Made by a program: the position numbers and the translations under genes. DNA of 64,000 nt, taken from Adlercreutzia sp. ZJ176 (GTDB taxonomy: Bacteria > Actinomycetota > Coriobacteriia > Coriobacteriales > Eggerthellaceae). Shown here in pieces: positions 36,018 to 43,280 of the stretch. The notes beneath the pieces were generated by a model. It saw only the letters and a list, made by a program, of their open reading frames with translations. It searched no databases and was not told the DNA's origin. The stretch covers positions 1 to 64,000 of the forward strand of contig NZ_JAAKEC010000014.1 in NCBI RefSeq assembly GCF_011038975.1, in the 5' to 3' direction. Each line of letters starts with the position of its first letter. The stretch's first letter is position 1.

Positions 36018-36065
36018 CGCCGCATGCGGGCCGGCTTGATGCTGGCCCGCATGCGGCGTCTTTCG
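36018..36065. terminator. Bidirectional terminator between bioY and regulator
   Basis: A perfect 15-bp stem, CGCCGCATGCGGGCC (36018-36032) with GGCCCGCATGCGGCG (36044-36058), followed by TCTTTC on the plus strand. It serves the convergent bioY and response-regulator genes. Confidence 0.9.
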
Positions 36066-36093
36066 GAAACCCTGAACTTGCGGCTGCTGCGCG

Positions 36094-36786
36094 CTAGGCG
36101 CGGAAGCGGTAGCCGTAGCCGCGGACCGTCTCCACCATCGTGGGGTCGTAGCCGGCGGCGGAGATCTTGTCGCGCAGGCGCTTGATGTGGGTGTCCACCG
36201 TCTTCGTCTCGGTGAGGTACTCCCAGCCCCAGGCGTCGCGCAGGAGGTCCTCGCGGGACACCACCTTCCCGGCGCTCTTCATCAAGCACGCCATCAGCTC
36301 GAACTCGCGCGGCGTGAGGTCGATCTCGCCCGCGTCGCCGCGGGCGACGTGCGCGTCCTCGTCGATGGTGATGCCGCTGGCCGTGATGGTGCTGGCGCTG
36401 CCCTGCATATCGCCGGAGCCGCGGCGCAGAAGCGCGCGGATGCGGGCGATCAGCTCGCGCACGCCGAAGGGCTTGGCCAGGTAGTCGTCGCCGCCGATCT
36501 CGAGCCCCACCACCTTGTCGAGCTCGGTGTCGCGCGCCGACAGGAACAGCACGGGCGCCGCGGTCTTCGAGCGCAGGCGGCGGCACAGCTCGTAGCCGTC
36601 GATGCCGGGCAGCATGATGTCGAGGACGAACAGGTCGTAGGCGTTCTTCGCCGCAAGCGCGAGCGCGTCCTCGCCGCTGTTGACGATGTCGGCGGCGTAG
36701 CCTTCCTTGCTCAGGGCATACCCGACGAACTCGGTGATGGAAGGCTCGTCGTCAACGACAAGTATGCGGCTCTGCTTATCGGTCAT
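36094..36786 (-). CDS. OmpR/PhoB-family response regulator
   Basis: A 230-aa two-domain regulator: receiver with ILVVDDEPS, phosphoacceptor D56 (FVLDIMLPG) and KPF; winged-helix C-domain ending VDTHIKRLRDKIS...VETVRGYGYRFRA. Start ATG at 36786 (MTDKQSRILV). No histidine kinase is adjacent on either side, so it is an orphan or its kinase is elsewhere. It diverges from coaX across 133 bp, which contain TATAAT at 36850-36855. Confidence 0.92.
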   Translation of the reverse strand: MTDKQSRILVVDDEPSITEFVGYALSKEGYAADIVNSGEDALALAAKNAYDLFVLDIMLPGIDGYELCRRLRSKTAAPVLFLSARDTELDKVVGLEIGGDDYLAKPFGVRELIARIRALLRRGSGDMQGSASTITASGITIDEDAHVARGDAGEIDLTPREFELMACLMKSAGKVVSREDLLRDAWGWEYLTETKTVDTHIKRLRDKISAAGYDPTMVETVRGYGYRFRA

Positions 36787-36919
36787 GGCTCTGCCTTTCT
36801 CTCGTGAACCGGCCGAATGGCTTTTGGAGGTCGTTCGTTGGGCGATTGCTATAATGTCTGCGATCACTATAGCGAAAGCGACGGGCAACTTCGGAAAGCT
36901 AAGGGCGTTTGTCATAATT

Positions 36920-37702
36920 ATGTTACTTACGATTGACGTGGGGAACACGCACACCGTGGTGGGCGTCTACCGCGACTCCGACAAGGTGGAGCCGCACGCG
37001 ATGTGGCGGGTCGCCACCAGCAAGCACGACACAGCCGACGACGTGCGCGCCAAGCTCCTGCCGCTCATGGCGGCCGCGGGCATAGAGGCGCCCGACGTCG
37101 ACGCGGCGGCGATGGCCTCGGTGGTGCCGGCGCTCACGCGCGCATGGTCGGACGCGGTGCGCGAGCTGGCGGGCGTCGAGGCGCGCCTGTGCACGGCCGA
37201 GGCCGCCAGCGCGGCGGGCCTGTTCAAGAACGCGTATCCCAACCCGCGCGAGATCGGCGCCGACCGCGTGGCCGACGCCGTGGCGGCGCGCGCCCTCTAC
37301 GGCGCGCCGGTGGTGGTGGTCGACTTCGGCACCGCCACCAACATCGAGGTCATCGACGAGGACGGGAGCTTTCTGGGCGGCATCATCGCCCCGGGCGTGG
37401 AGACGAGCGCGGGCGCTCTGTTCTCGCACGCCACGCGCCTGTCGACCATCGACCTCGCGGCGCCTCCGGCCGCCGTCGGCAAAAGCACCGAGGAGGCCGT
37501 GCAGGCGGGCATCGTGCTCGGCGAGGCCGACCGCGTGGACGGCCTGGTGCGCCGCATCTTCGCCGAGCTGGGCCGCACGTGCCCGGTGGTGGCCACCGGA
37601 GGGCTCTCGGCGCTCGTGGCCGCGCACTCGAGCGAGATCACCGAGGTGCTGCCCGAGCTCACGCTGGAGGGCCTGAGGCTGCTCGCCTCCGCGCGCCGGT
37701 AG
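36920..37702 (+). CDS. coaX: Type III pantothenate kinase CoaX
   Basis: First step of coenzyme A synthesis. The 260-aa product shows the ASKHA phosphate motif MLLTIDVGNTHTVVGVY at the start, GADRVADAVAAR, VVDFGTATNIEVID and GGIIAPGVETSAGAL. ATG at 36920 matches the family N-terminus, although no good ribosome site is seen (AAGGG is about 15 bp away). Confidence 0.93.
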   Translation: MLLTIDVGNTHTVVGVYRDSDKVEPHAMWRVATSKHDTADDVRAKLLPLMAAAGIEAPDVDAAAMASVVPALTRAWSDAVRELAGVEARLCTAEAASAAGLFKNAYPNPREIGADRVADAVAARALYGAPVVVVDFGTATNIEVIDEDGSFLGGIIAPGVETSAGALFSHATRLSTIDLAAPPAAVGKSTEEAVQAGIVLGEADRVDGLVRRIFAELGRTCPVVATGGLSALVAAHSSEITEVLPELTLEGLRLLASARR

Positions 37703-37852
37703 CCACCAGTCTGGCTTCTCGCGCCCTTGGCGCACGCAATGTGGAAACCGCCTTCCAAGCCCGCTAGAATAAGCGCATTCTGGCAAACGAGGCGCGGTGC
37801 GTCGCGCGGCGAGGTGCGACGGCGTGCGTCATGAGGAGAAAGCGGGCCCGAC

Positions 37853-39541
37853 GTGTTGACTGACATTGAAATTGCCCAAGCTGCGCACCCGGAGCGCATC
37901 GGCGAGATTGCCAAAAAGGCTGGCATCAGCGAGAAGTACCTTGAGTGCTACGGAAACTGCAAGGCCAAGGTTGACTACAACCTGCTGCGCGAGGAGGAGC
38001 ACGCTCCCGGCAAGCTCATCCTGGTGACGGCCATCAACCCCACGCCGGCGGGCGAGGGCAAGACCACCACCACGGTGGGCCTGGCCGACGCGCTGGCGCG
38101 CCGTGGCAAGAACGTCATGGTGGCGCTGCGCGAGCCGTCGCTCGGCCCCGTGTTCGGCATCAAGGGCGGCGCCGCGGGCGGCGGGTACGCCCAGGTGGTT
38201 CCCATGGAGGACATCAACCTGCACTTCACGGGCGACTTCCACGCCATCGGCGCGGCGAACAACCTGCTGGCCGCGCTTCTGGACGCGCACATCCACAACG
38301 GCAACGAGCTGGGCATCGACGTGCGCAAGATCACGTGGAAGCGCGTGGTGGACATGAACGACCGCCAGCTGCGCAACATCGTGGACGGCCTCGGCGGCAA
38401 AGCCCACGGCGTGCCGCGCGAGGACGGCTTCGACATCACGGTGGCCTCCGAGGTCATGGCCATCTTCTGCCTCGCCACCTCCATCACCGACCTCAAGGAG
38501 CGCCTCGGCCGCATCGTGGTGGGCTACACCTACGACGATCAGCCCGTGACCGCGCACGACCTGCATGCGGAAGGCGCCATGACCGCGCTTCTGAAGGACG
38601 CCCTCAAGCCGAACCTCGTGCAGACCCTCGAGGGCACGCCGGCGTTCGTGCACGGCGGCCCCTTCGCCAACATCGCGCACGGCTGCAACTCCATCATGGC
38701 CACGCGCATGGCCATGGCGCTCGGCGACTACTGCGTGACTGAGGCCGGCTTCGGCGCTGACCTGGGCGCGGAGAAGTTCCTCGACATCAAGTGCCGCCTG
38801 GCGGACCTCGCGCCCGACGCCGTGGTGGTGGTCGCCACGGTGCGCGCGCTCAAGAACCACGGCGGCGTGCCGAAGGCCGACCTCAACGAGGAGAACCTCG
38901 AGGCGCTCGAGGCGGGCCTGCCGAACCTGCTCCAGCACGTGGAGAACATCACGAAGGTGTACAACCTGCCCTGCGTGGTGGCGATCAACGCGTTCCCCAC
39001 GGACACGAAGGCCGAGCTCGACCTGGTGGAGGCCAAGTGCCGCGAGCTGGGCGTGAACGTGGCGCTGTCCGAGGTGTGGGCGCGCGGCGGCGAGGGGGGC
39101 CTCGCGCTCGCCGACGAGGTGGTGCGCCTGTGCGCTGAGGGCGACGCCGAAGGGCGCAGCGCCGACACCTTCGAGTTCGCCTACGGCGACGAGCTCACGC
39201 TGGCGGAGAAGATCGAGGCCATCGCGCGGCGCGTCTACCATGCCGACGGCGTGGTGTTCGAACCGAACGCGAAGAAGGAGCTCGCGCAGCTCGAGAAACT
39301 CGGCTTCGGCGGCATGCCCGTGTGCATGGCCAAGACGCAGTACTCGTTCTCCGATGACCAGACCAAGCTCGGCGCGCCGCGCGGCTTCCAGGTCACGGTG
39401 CGCCAGGTGAAGGTGAGCGCGGGCGCCGGCTTCGTGGTGGCGCTCACGGGCTCCATCATGACCATGCCGGGCCTCGGCAAGACGCCCGCCGCGTTCAAGA
39501 TCGACGTGGACGAGACCGGTAAGATCTCCGGGTTGTTCTAA
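37853..39541 (+). CDS. fhs: Formate-tetrahydrofolate ligase
   Basis: ATP-dependent synthesis of 10-formyl-THF from formate. The 562-aa product has [15 protein letters not shown]-loop [53 protein letters not shown] and [14 protein letters not shown] at 37853 (or TTG 37856) is the start; GAGGAG is about 14 bp upstream. It forms, with fchA, folD and the formate channel, a C1 block feeding purine formylation. Confidence 0.96.
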   Translation: MLTDIEIAQAAHPERIGEIAKKAGISEKYLECYGNCKAKVDYNLLREEEHAPGKLILVTAINPTPAGEGKTTTTVGLADALARRGKNVMVALREPSLGPVFGIKGGAAGGGYAQVVPMEDINLHFTGDFHAIGAANNLLAALLDAHIHNGNELGIDVRKITWKRVVDMNDRQLRNIVDGLGGKAHGVPREDGFDITVASEVMAIFCLATSITDLKERLGRIVVGYTYDDQPVTAHDLHAEGAMTALLKDALKPNLVQTLEGTPAFVHGGPFANIAHGCNSIMATRMAMALGDYCVTEAGFGADLGAEKFLDIKCRLADLAPDAVVVVATVRALKNHGGVPKADLNEENLEALEAGLPNLLQHVENITKVYNLPCVVAINAFPTDTKAELDLVEAKCRELGVNVALSEVWARGGEGGLALADEVVRLCAEGDAEGRSADTFEFAYGDELTLAEKIEAIARRVYHADGVVFEPNAKKELAQLEKLGFGGMPVCMAKTQYSFSDDQTKLGAPRGFQVTVRQVKVSAGAGFVVALTGSIMTMPGLGKTPAAFKIDVDETGKISGLF

Positions 39542-39549
39542 GGTTTGCA

Positions 39550-39592
39550 AGGTGGTATGGCGCGGCGGTAGGCGCGCCATACCACCTCTTTA
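39550..39592 (+). terminator. Terminator after fhs
   Basis: A 15-bp stem, AGGTGGTATGGCGCG (39550-39564) with CGCGCCATACCACCT (39573-39587), followed by CTTTA. It isolates fhs from the small-peptide locus. Confidence 0.9.
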
Positions 39593-39677
39593 TGCCCCTT
39601 TAAGCGGTGGTGCAGGCGCGCTATAATCGCGTCGGCGCTTCGTCGTCCGGGCAGCTTTCCGAGAAGGGAGGTTGCTT

Positions 39678-39764
39678 ATGGATGCACAAACGGTTATCGC
39701 TGTGTGCGAAGTTCTTCTCGTTGTCATAGGCATTATTGGCCTGGTGCTGATGGGTAGAGGGTGA
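39678..39764 (+). CDS. Small hydrophobic peptide, candidate type I toxin
   Basis: A 28-aa peptide that reads MDAQTVIAVCEVLL followed by VVIGIIGLVLMGRG: one membrane span with a basic end, the form of type I toxins. GGGAGG lies 7 bp before the ATG and a consensus TATAAT at 39622-39627. The leader segment GTCCGGGCAGC (39645-39655) is perfectly complementary to 39835-39845, so a long transcript could fold back. A convergent small RNA is predicted at 39786-39861. The peptide at 42993 has the same layout and ribosome-site context (GGGAGG...TTGC..TTATG). Confidence 0.6.
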   Translation: MDAQTVIAVCEVLLVVIGIIGLVLMGRG

Positions 39765-39785
39765 CGAACGGCTTCGTTTTGACGT

Positions 39786-39861
39786 GAAAAAGCCCCGCTT
39801 AGTTTGGACACTGACGGGGCTTCACTCAAACGACGCTGCCCGGACTGGCGGGGCGCCTCTA
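39786..39861 (-). ncRNA. Predicted convergent antisense RNA, locus 1
   Basis: The minus-strand promoter is near consensus: TAGACA (39896-39891), 17 bp, then TGC-TACTAT (-10 at 39873-39868). The terminator is AAGCCCCG/CGGGGCTT (39822-39790) followed by five U. This predicts an RNA of about 76 nt ending 22 bp beyond the peptide stop, so it would be antisense to the 3' part of a longer peptide mRNA. Confidence 0.6.
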
Positions 39862-39925
39862 GTTCGCATAGTAGCACGGTCGCCTGACGCTGTCTAGGTC
39901 GGCCGTGCAGAAGGAGCGGAACTCC

Positions 39926-40552
39926 ATGTTAGATGCTGCTTTCATAGACGAGCTGGCGAGCTCCGCTCCCGTTCCCGGCGGGGGAGGGGCTTGCGCCTGC
40001 TGCGGGGCGCTCGCCTCGGCGCTCGCCTCCATGGTGGGCAACCTCACGGTGGGGAAGGCCCGCTACGCCGACGTCGAGGGCGAGGTGCTCTCGTCGCTGG
40101 GATGTCTGGCCATGCTGCGGGAGCGCCTGGTCGCGCTCGTCGACGAGGACGCGCGCGCCTTCGAGCCGCTGGCGGCGGCCTACCGCATGCCGCGCGAGAC
40201 GCCTAAGGAGCGCGCGGCCAAGGAGGACGCGCTGCAGGAGGCGCTCGTCGGCGCGACCGAGGTGCCGCTTGATATCATGCGCACGTGCGCCGAGGTGCTG
40301 CGCGAGTGCGACTTCATGGCACGTTGCGGCAGTCGCATGGCGATGTCGGACGCGGGCACAGCGGCGCTCTTCGCGAAGGCGGCGCTTTTGGGTGCGAGCC
40401 TGAACGTGCTCATCAACGTGGGGTCGATGGCCGATGCCGCGCGCGCGGAGGCGTACCGCGCGCAGGCTGAGCAGCTTGCTGACGAAGGAGCGCGCCTCGC
40501 CGACGCGGTGTACGCCTTCGTGCTCGAAGAGCTTGGCGGAGCCTCGGCCTGA
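39926..40552 (+). CDS. fchA: Methenyl-THF cyclohydrolase, FchA family
   Basis: Converts 5,10-methenyl-THF to 10-formyl-THF. The 208-aa helical protein of the formiminotransferase-cyclodeaminase family has APVPGGGGACACCGALASALASMVGNLT near the start and LGASLNVLINVGSMADA. AAGGAG lies 9 bp upstream of ATG 39926. It is 43 bp before folD, whose own cyclohydrolase residues are missing, so FchA probably supplies that step. Confidence 0.88.
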   Translation: MLDAAFIDELASSAPVPGGGGACACCGALASALASMVGNLTVGKARYADVEGEVLSSLGCLAMLRERLVALVDEDARAFEPLAAAYRMPRETPKERAAKEDALQEALVGATEVPLDIMRTCAEVLRECDFMARCGSRMAMSDAGTAALFAKAALLGASLNVLINVGSMADAARAEAYRAQAEQLADEGARLADAVYAFVLEELGGASA

Positions 40553-40595
40553 GACCTGCGGTCCGAGGACCTGAACCTGAGAAGAAAGGACCCGC

Positions 40596-41459
40596 ATGGC
40601 GAAGCTGCTTACGGGCAAGCAAGTCGTTGCCTCCCTGGGGGAGGGGCTCGCGCCGCGCGTCGCGGCGCTTGCCGCGCGCGGCATCACCCCCACGCTTGCT
40701 GTCGTGCGCATGGGCGAGCGCCCCGACGACCTCTCCTACGAGCGCACGGCCGCCAAGCGCGCCGCGAGCCTCGGCATCGGCGTGCGCTCGCTCGCGCTGG
40801 CCGCCGACGCGTCCTTCGACGAGCTCGCGTGCGCCATCGAGGCGGTGAACGCCGACGCCTCCGTCCACGGCTGCCTTGTGTTCCGTCCGCTTCCGCCGCA
40901 TGTCGATGAGGCACGCGCCTGCAACCTGCTGCTTCCTGAGAAGGACGTCGACGGGATCACGAGCTCGTCGCTCGCGGGCGTGTTCGCCGGAGCGCCGCAG
41001 GGCTTCCCGCCCGCCACGGCGCAGGCGTGCCTCGAGGTGCTCGACCATTACGGCGTTTCCGTGGAGGGCAAGCACGTGGTGGTGGTGGGGCGCAGCCTCG
41101 TCATCGGCCGGCCGGTTGCCATGATGCTGCTCGGCCGCAACGCGAGCGTGACGTTGTGCCACTCCAAGACCGAGGACCTTGAGTCCCTCACGCGCCTGGC
41201 CGACGTCATGGTCTGCGCCACGGGGCGCCCCCGCGCGTTCGGCGCGGCGTACTTCAGATCCGGCCAGACGGTGCTCGACGTGGGTATCAACTTCGACGCG
41301 CAGGGCGCCCTGTGCGGCGACGTCGATTTCGACGCCGTAGAGCCCGTGCTCGGAGACGCGGGCTCCATCACGCCCGTGCCGGGCGGCCTCGGCTCGGTGA
41401 CCACGAGCGTCACCATGGCACATGTCGTGCAAGCAGCGGAAAAGATCGCGGAAGGATAG
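40596..41459 (+). CDS. folD: FolD-like methylene-THF dehydrogenase
   Basis: NAD(P)-dependent oxidation of methylene-THF. The 287-aa product keeps the Rossmann motif VVVVGRSLVIGRPVAMMLL, PEKDVDGIT and ITPVPGGLGSVTTSVTM. By ungapped alignment to my recollection of E. coli FolD, Tyr50 is kept (Y48), but the Lys54 position is Ala52 and the Gln98 position is Phe96 (GCLVFRPLPP for ILVQLPLP). Those residues are needed for the cyclohydrolase half-reaction, so this copy is likely a dehydrogenase only. Confidence 0.88.
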   Translation: MAKLLTGKQVVASLGEGLAPRVAALAARGITPTLAVVRMGERPDDLSYERTAAKRAASLGIGVRSLALAADASFDELACAIEAVNADASVHGCLVFRPLPPHVDEARACNLLLPEKDVDGITSSSLAGVFAGAPQGFPPATAQACLEVLDHYGVSVEGKHVVVVGRSLVIGRPVAMMLLGRNASVTLCHSKTEDLESLTRLADVMVCATGRPRAFGAAYFRSGQTVLDVGINFDAQGALCGDVDFDAVEPVLGDAGSITPVPGGLGSVTTSVTMAHVVQAAEKIAEG

Positions 41460-41461
41460 CC

Positions 41462-42310
41462 ATGCCCCTGTTCACCCCCACTGAGATCACTGACAACTAC
41501 ATGAGCGCCTCGGTCGGCAAGGCGGCCTCCCTCGCATGGCGCCTGTTCGTGCTGGGCGTGGCTGCGGGCCTGCTCATCGGACTCGGCGCGGTCACCTCCT
41601 CCACGGCGGCGCACGCGCTCGACAACGCGGGCCTCGTGCGCCTGGTGTCGGGGCTCGTCTTCCCCATGGGGCTCATCATGGTGGTGCTCCTGGGCACCGA
41701 GCTGTTCACGGGCAACGCCCTCATGGTGACGGCGGCGCTCGACGGGCGGATCAGCTGGGGGCGCCTCGCGCGCAACTGGGCGATCGTGTACGTGGGCAAC
41801 CTCGCAGGAGCGGTGGCGCTCGCGGCGCTCATGGCGTTCTTCGGGCAGCTCAACATCGGCGGCGGCGACCTGGCGGTCTACACGGCGAAGGTAGCGGCGA
41901 GCAAGGACGCGCTGCCGTGGGGCAACGCGTTCGTGCTCGGCATCTTCTGCAACCTCATGGTGTGCATCGCGGTGTATTTGGGCAACGTCGCTCAGGACGC
42001 GGCGGGGCGCATCCTGGGGCTCTACGTTCCCATCATGGGGTTCGTGCTGGCGGGCTTCGAGCACTGCGTGGCCAACATGTACTACATCCCGGCGGGTATC
42101 TTCGCGTACCTGAACCCCGCCTACACGCAGATGATCGTCGACGCGGGCATCAACACCGCCGTGCTCGACTTCGGCACGTTCGTCACGGCGAACCTCATCC
42201 CCGTCACGCTCGGCAACATCGTGGGCGGCGTGCTCGTGGGCGTGGTGATGTACGCCTGCCACGGCACGAAGAAGGCGAAGGCGGCGAAGGGCAAGGCGGC
42301 GAAGGCGTAA
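41462..42310 (+). CDS. Formate/nitrite channel (FNT family)
   Basis: A 282-aa FocA/NirC-type pentameric channel: six spans, [12 protein letters not shown] and [13 protein letters not shown] (the FNT repeats) and [16 protein letters not shown]. It starts 2 bp after folD, so it is in the fchA-folD operon, and formate is the natural substrate. It would move formate to or from Fhs. The C-terminus is Lys/Ala-rich ([13 protein letters not shown]). HypA/HypB and molybdoenzymes elsewhere fit formate or hydrogen metabolism. Confidence 0.92.
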   Translation: MPLFTPTEITDNYMSASVGKAASLAWRLFVLGVAAGLLIGLGAVTSSTAAHALDNAGLVRLVSGLVFPMGLIMVVLLGTELFTGNALMVTAALDGRISWGRLARNWAIVYVGNLAGAVALAALMAFFGQLNIGGGDLAVYTAKVAASKDALPWGNAFVLGIFCNLMVCIAVYLGNVAQDAAGRILGLYVPIMGFVLAGFEHCVANMYYIPAGIFAYLNPAYTQMIVDAGINTAVLDFGTFVTANLIPVTLGNIVGGVLVGVVMYACHGTKKAKAAKGKAAKA

Positions 42311-42381
42311 GTTCGCGCATTTTATCATGCGGTGGGCACCGCGAGCCTTTCTGCCGCCGTGCTTTGGCGTATGATGGTGAC

Positions 42382-42903
42382 ATGGCAAGTGGGCTCACAT
42401 ATCTGCGCAAGACCAGCTCAGCCGAGGCGACCAAGCAGCTGGCCTCCACGCTCGCGCCGTTTCTGCACGAGGGCGACGTGGTGGTGCTGAACGGCGACCT
42501 CGGCGCGGGCAAGACGCAGTTCGTGCAGGGCGTGGCGGCGGCGCTTGGCGTCACCTCCCCGGTGACCAGCCCTACCTTCAACATCCTGCTCACCTACGAC
42601 GAGGGGCGCATCCCGCTGCACCACCTCGACCTGTACCGCCTCGACGACGCGAGCGAGCTCGAGGACATCGACTACTACGCGCTCATTGACGGCGACTCCG
42701 ACGGCGCGACGTTCGTGGAGTGGGCGGAGAAGTTCCCCGACGAGCTGCCCTGCGACTACCTCGAGATCACCATAGCCGTTGACGCGGCGGGCCAGCGCAT
42801 CGTGCGCGCGCACTCCTGCGGCTCCCGCGCGCGCCAGCTGCTGTTCGTGTGGGCGAGCGACTCGCGGTCGCGCCTCTCGAAGACGGCGGGGAGCGCCCGC
42901 TGA
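42382..42903 (+). CDS. tsaE: tRNA t6A ATPase TsaE
   Basis: P-loop ATPase driving the threonylcarbamoyladenosine (t6A) complex. The 173-aa product has Walker [12 protein letters not shown] (residues 37-47), [11 protein letters not shown] and [10 protein letters not shown]...FVEWAEKF. A -10-like TATGAT at 42370-42375 ends 6 bp before the ATG, and there is no clear ribosome site, so the mRNA may be leaderless. The partner subunits are fused in the gene at 43281, with a toxin-like locus in between. Confidence 0.92.
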   Translation: MASGLTYLRKTSSAEATKQLASTLAPFLHEGDVVVLNGDLGAGKTQFVQGVAAALGVTSPVTSPTFNILLTYDEGRIPLHHLDLYRLDDASELEDIDYYALIDGDSDGATFVEWAEKFPDELPCDYLEITIAVDAAGQRIVRAHSCGSRARQLLFVWASDSRSRLSKTAGSAR

Positions 42904-42992
42904 CGTAAGCGGCCCTCTCGCCGCATCTGATAGAATGCACAACGCCAGCAAAGTCCGACACGGGTGGCGCCTCTCAAGGGAGGAGTTGCCTT

Positions 42993-43097
42993 ATGCTGAA
43001 AGAAATTCTGAACTTCGTGCTCTACGGGTTACCGGCTTGGGTTGCGGCGGTTGCTTCGCTGTTGCCCCTGTTGCTCGGACGACGGAAAAATAAGTGA
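42993..43097 (+). CDS. Small hydrophobic peptide, candidate type I toxin
   Basis: A 34-aa peptide that reads MLKEILNFVLYGLP, AWVAAVASLLPLLL, then GRRKNK: a single span with a basic C-terminus. AAGGGAGGAG lies upstream, and an extended -10 (TGA-TAGAAT) at 42928-42936. The leader segment 42944-42957 (GCCAGCAAAGTCCG) is complementary, with one G-U pair, to 43190-43203. The convergent small RNA and the inverted-repeat promoters mirror locus 1 at 39678. Confidence 0.6.
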   Translation: MLKEILNFVLYGLPAWVAAVASLLPLLLGRRKNK

Positions 43098-43109
43098 TCG
43101 GATGGTGAG

Positions 43110-43205
43110 CGGGAGAAGCAGAAGGGGCCGGCTGCAACCGACCCCTTGATTCGAAAACACCACGCCGCCCGTACTCCGTTAACCAAACGCGGGCTTTGCT
43201 GGCAT
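43110..43205 (-). ncRNA. Predicted convergent antisense RNA, locus 2
   Basis: The minus-strand promoter is TTGCTT (43241-43236), 18 bp, TGA-TATACT (-10 at 43217-43212). Terminator stem AAGGGGTCGG/CCGGCCCCTT (43147-43122), tail CTGCTTCT. An RNA of about 95 nt ending close to the peptide stop is predicted. Its 5' end has the same sequence as the 5' end of the peptide mRNA because the promoter regions are inverted repeats. Confidence 0.55.
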
Positions 43206-43280
43206 AGCTGCAGTATATCACGGGGCCGCCTCGGCAAGCAAGGCGGCCCCGTGCGAGATAGTTTGCGGAGGTTTGCGAAA

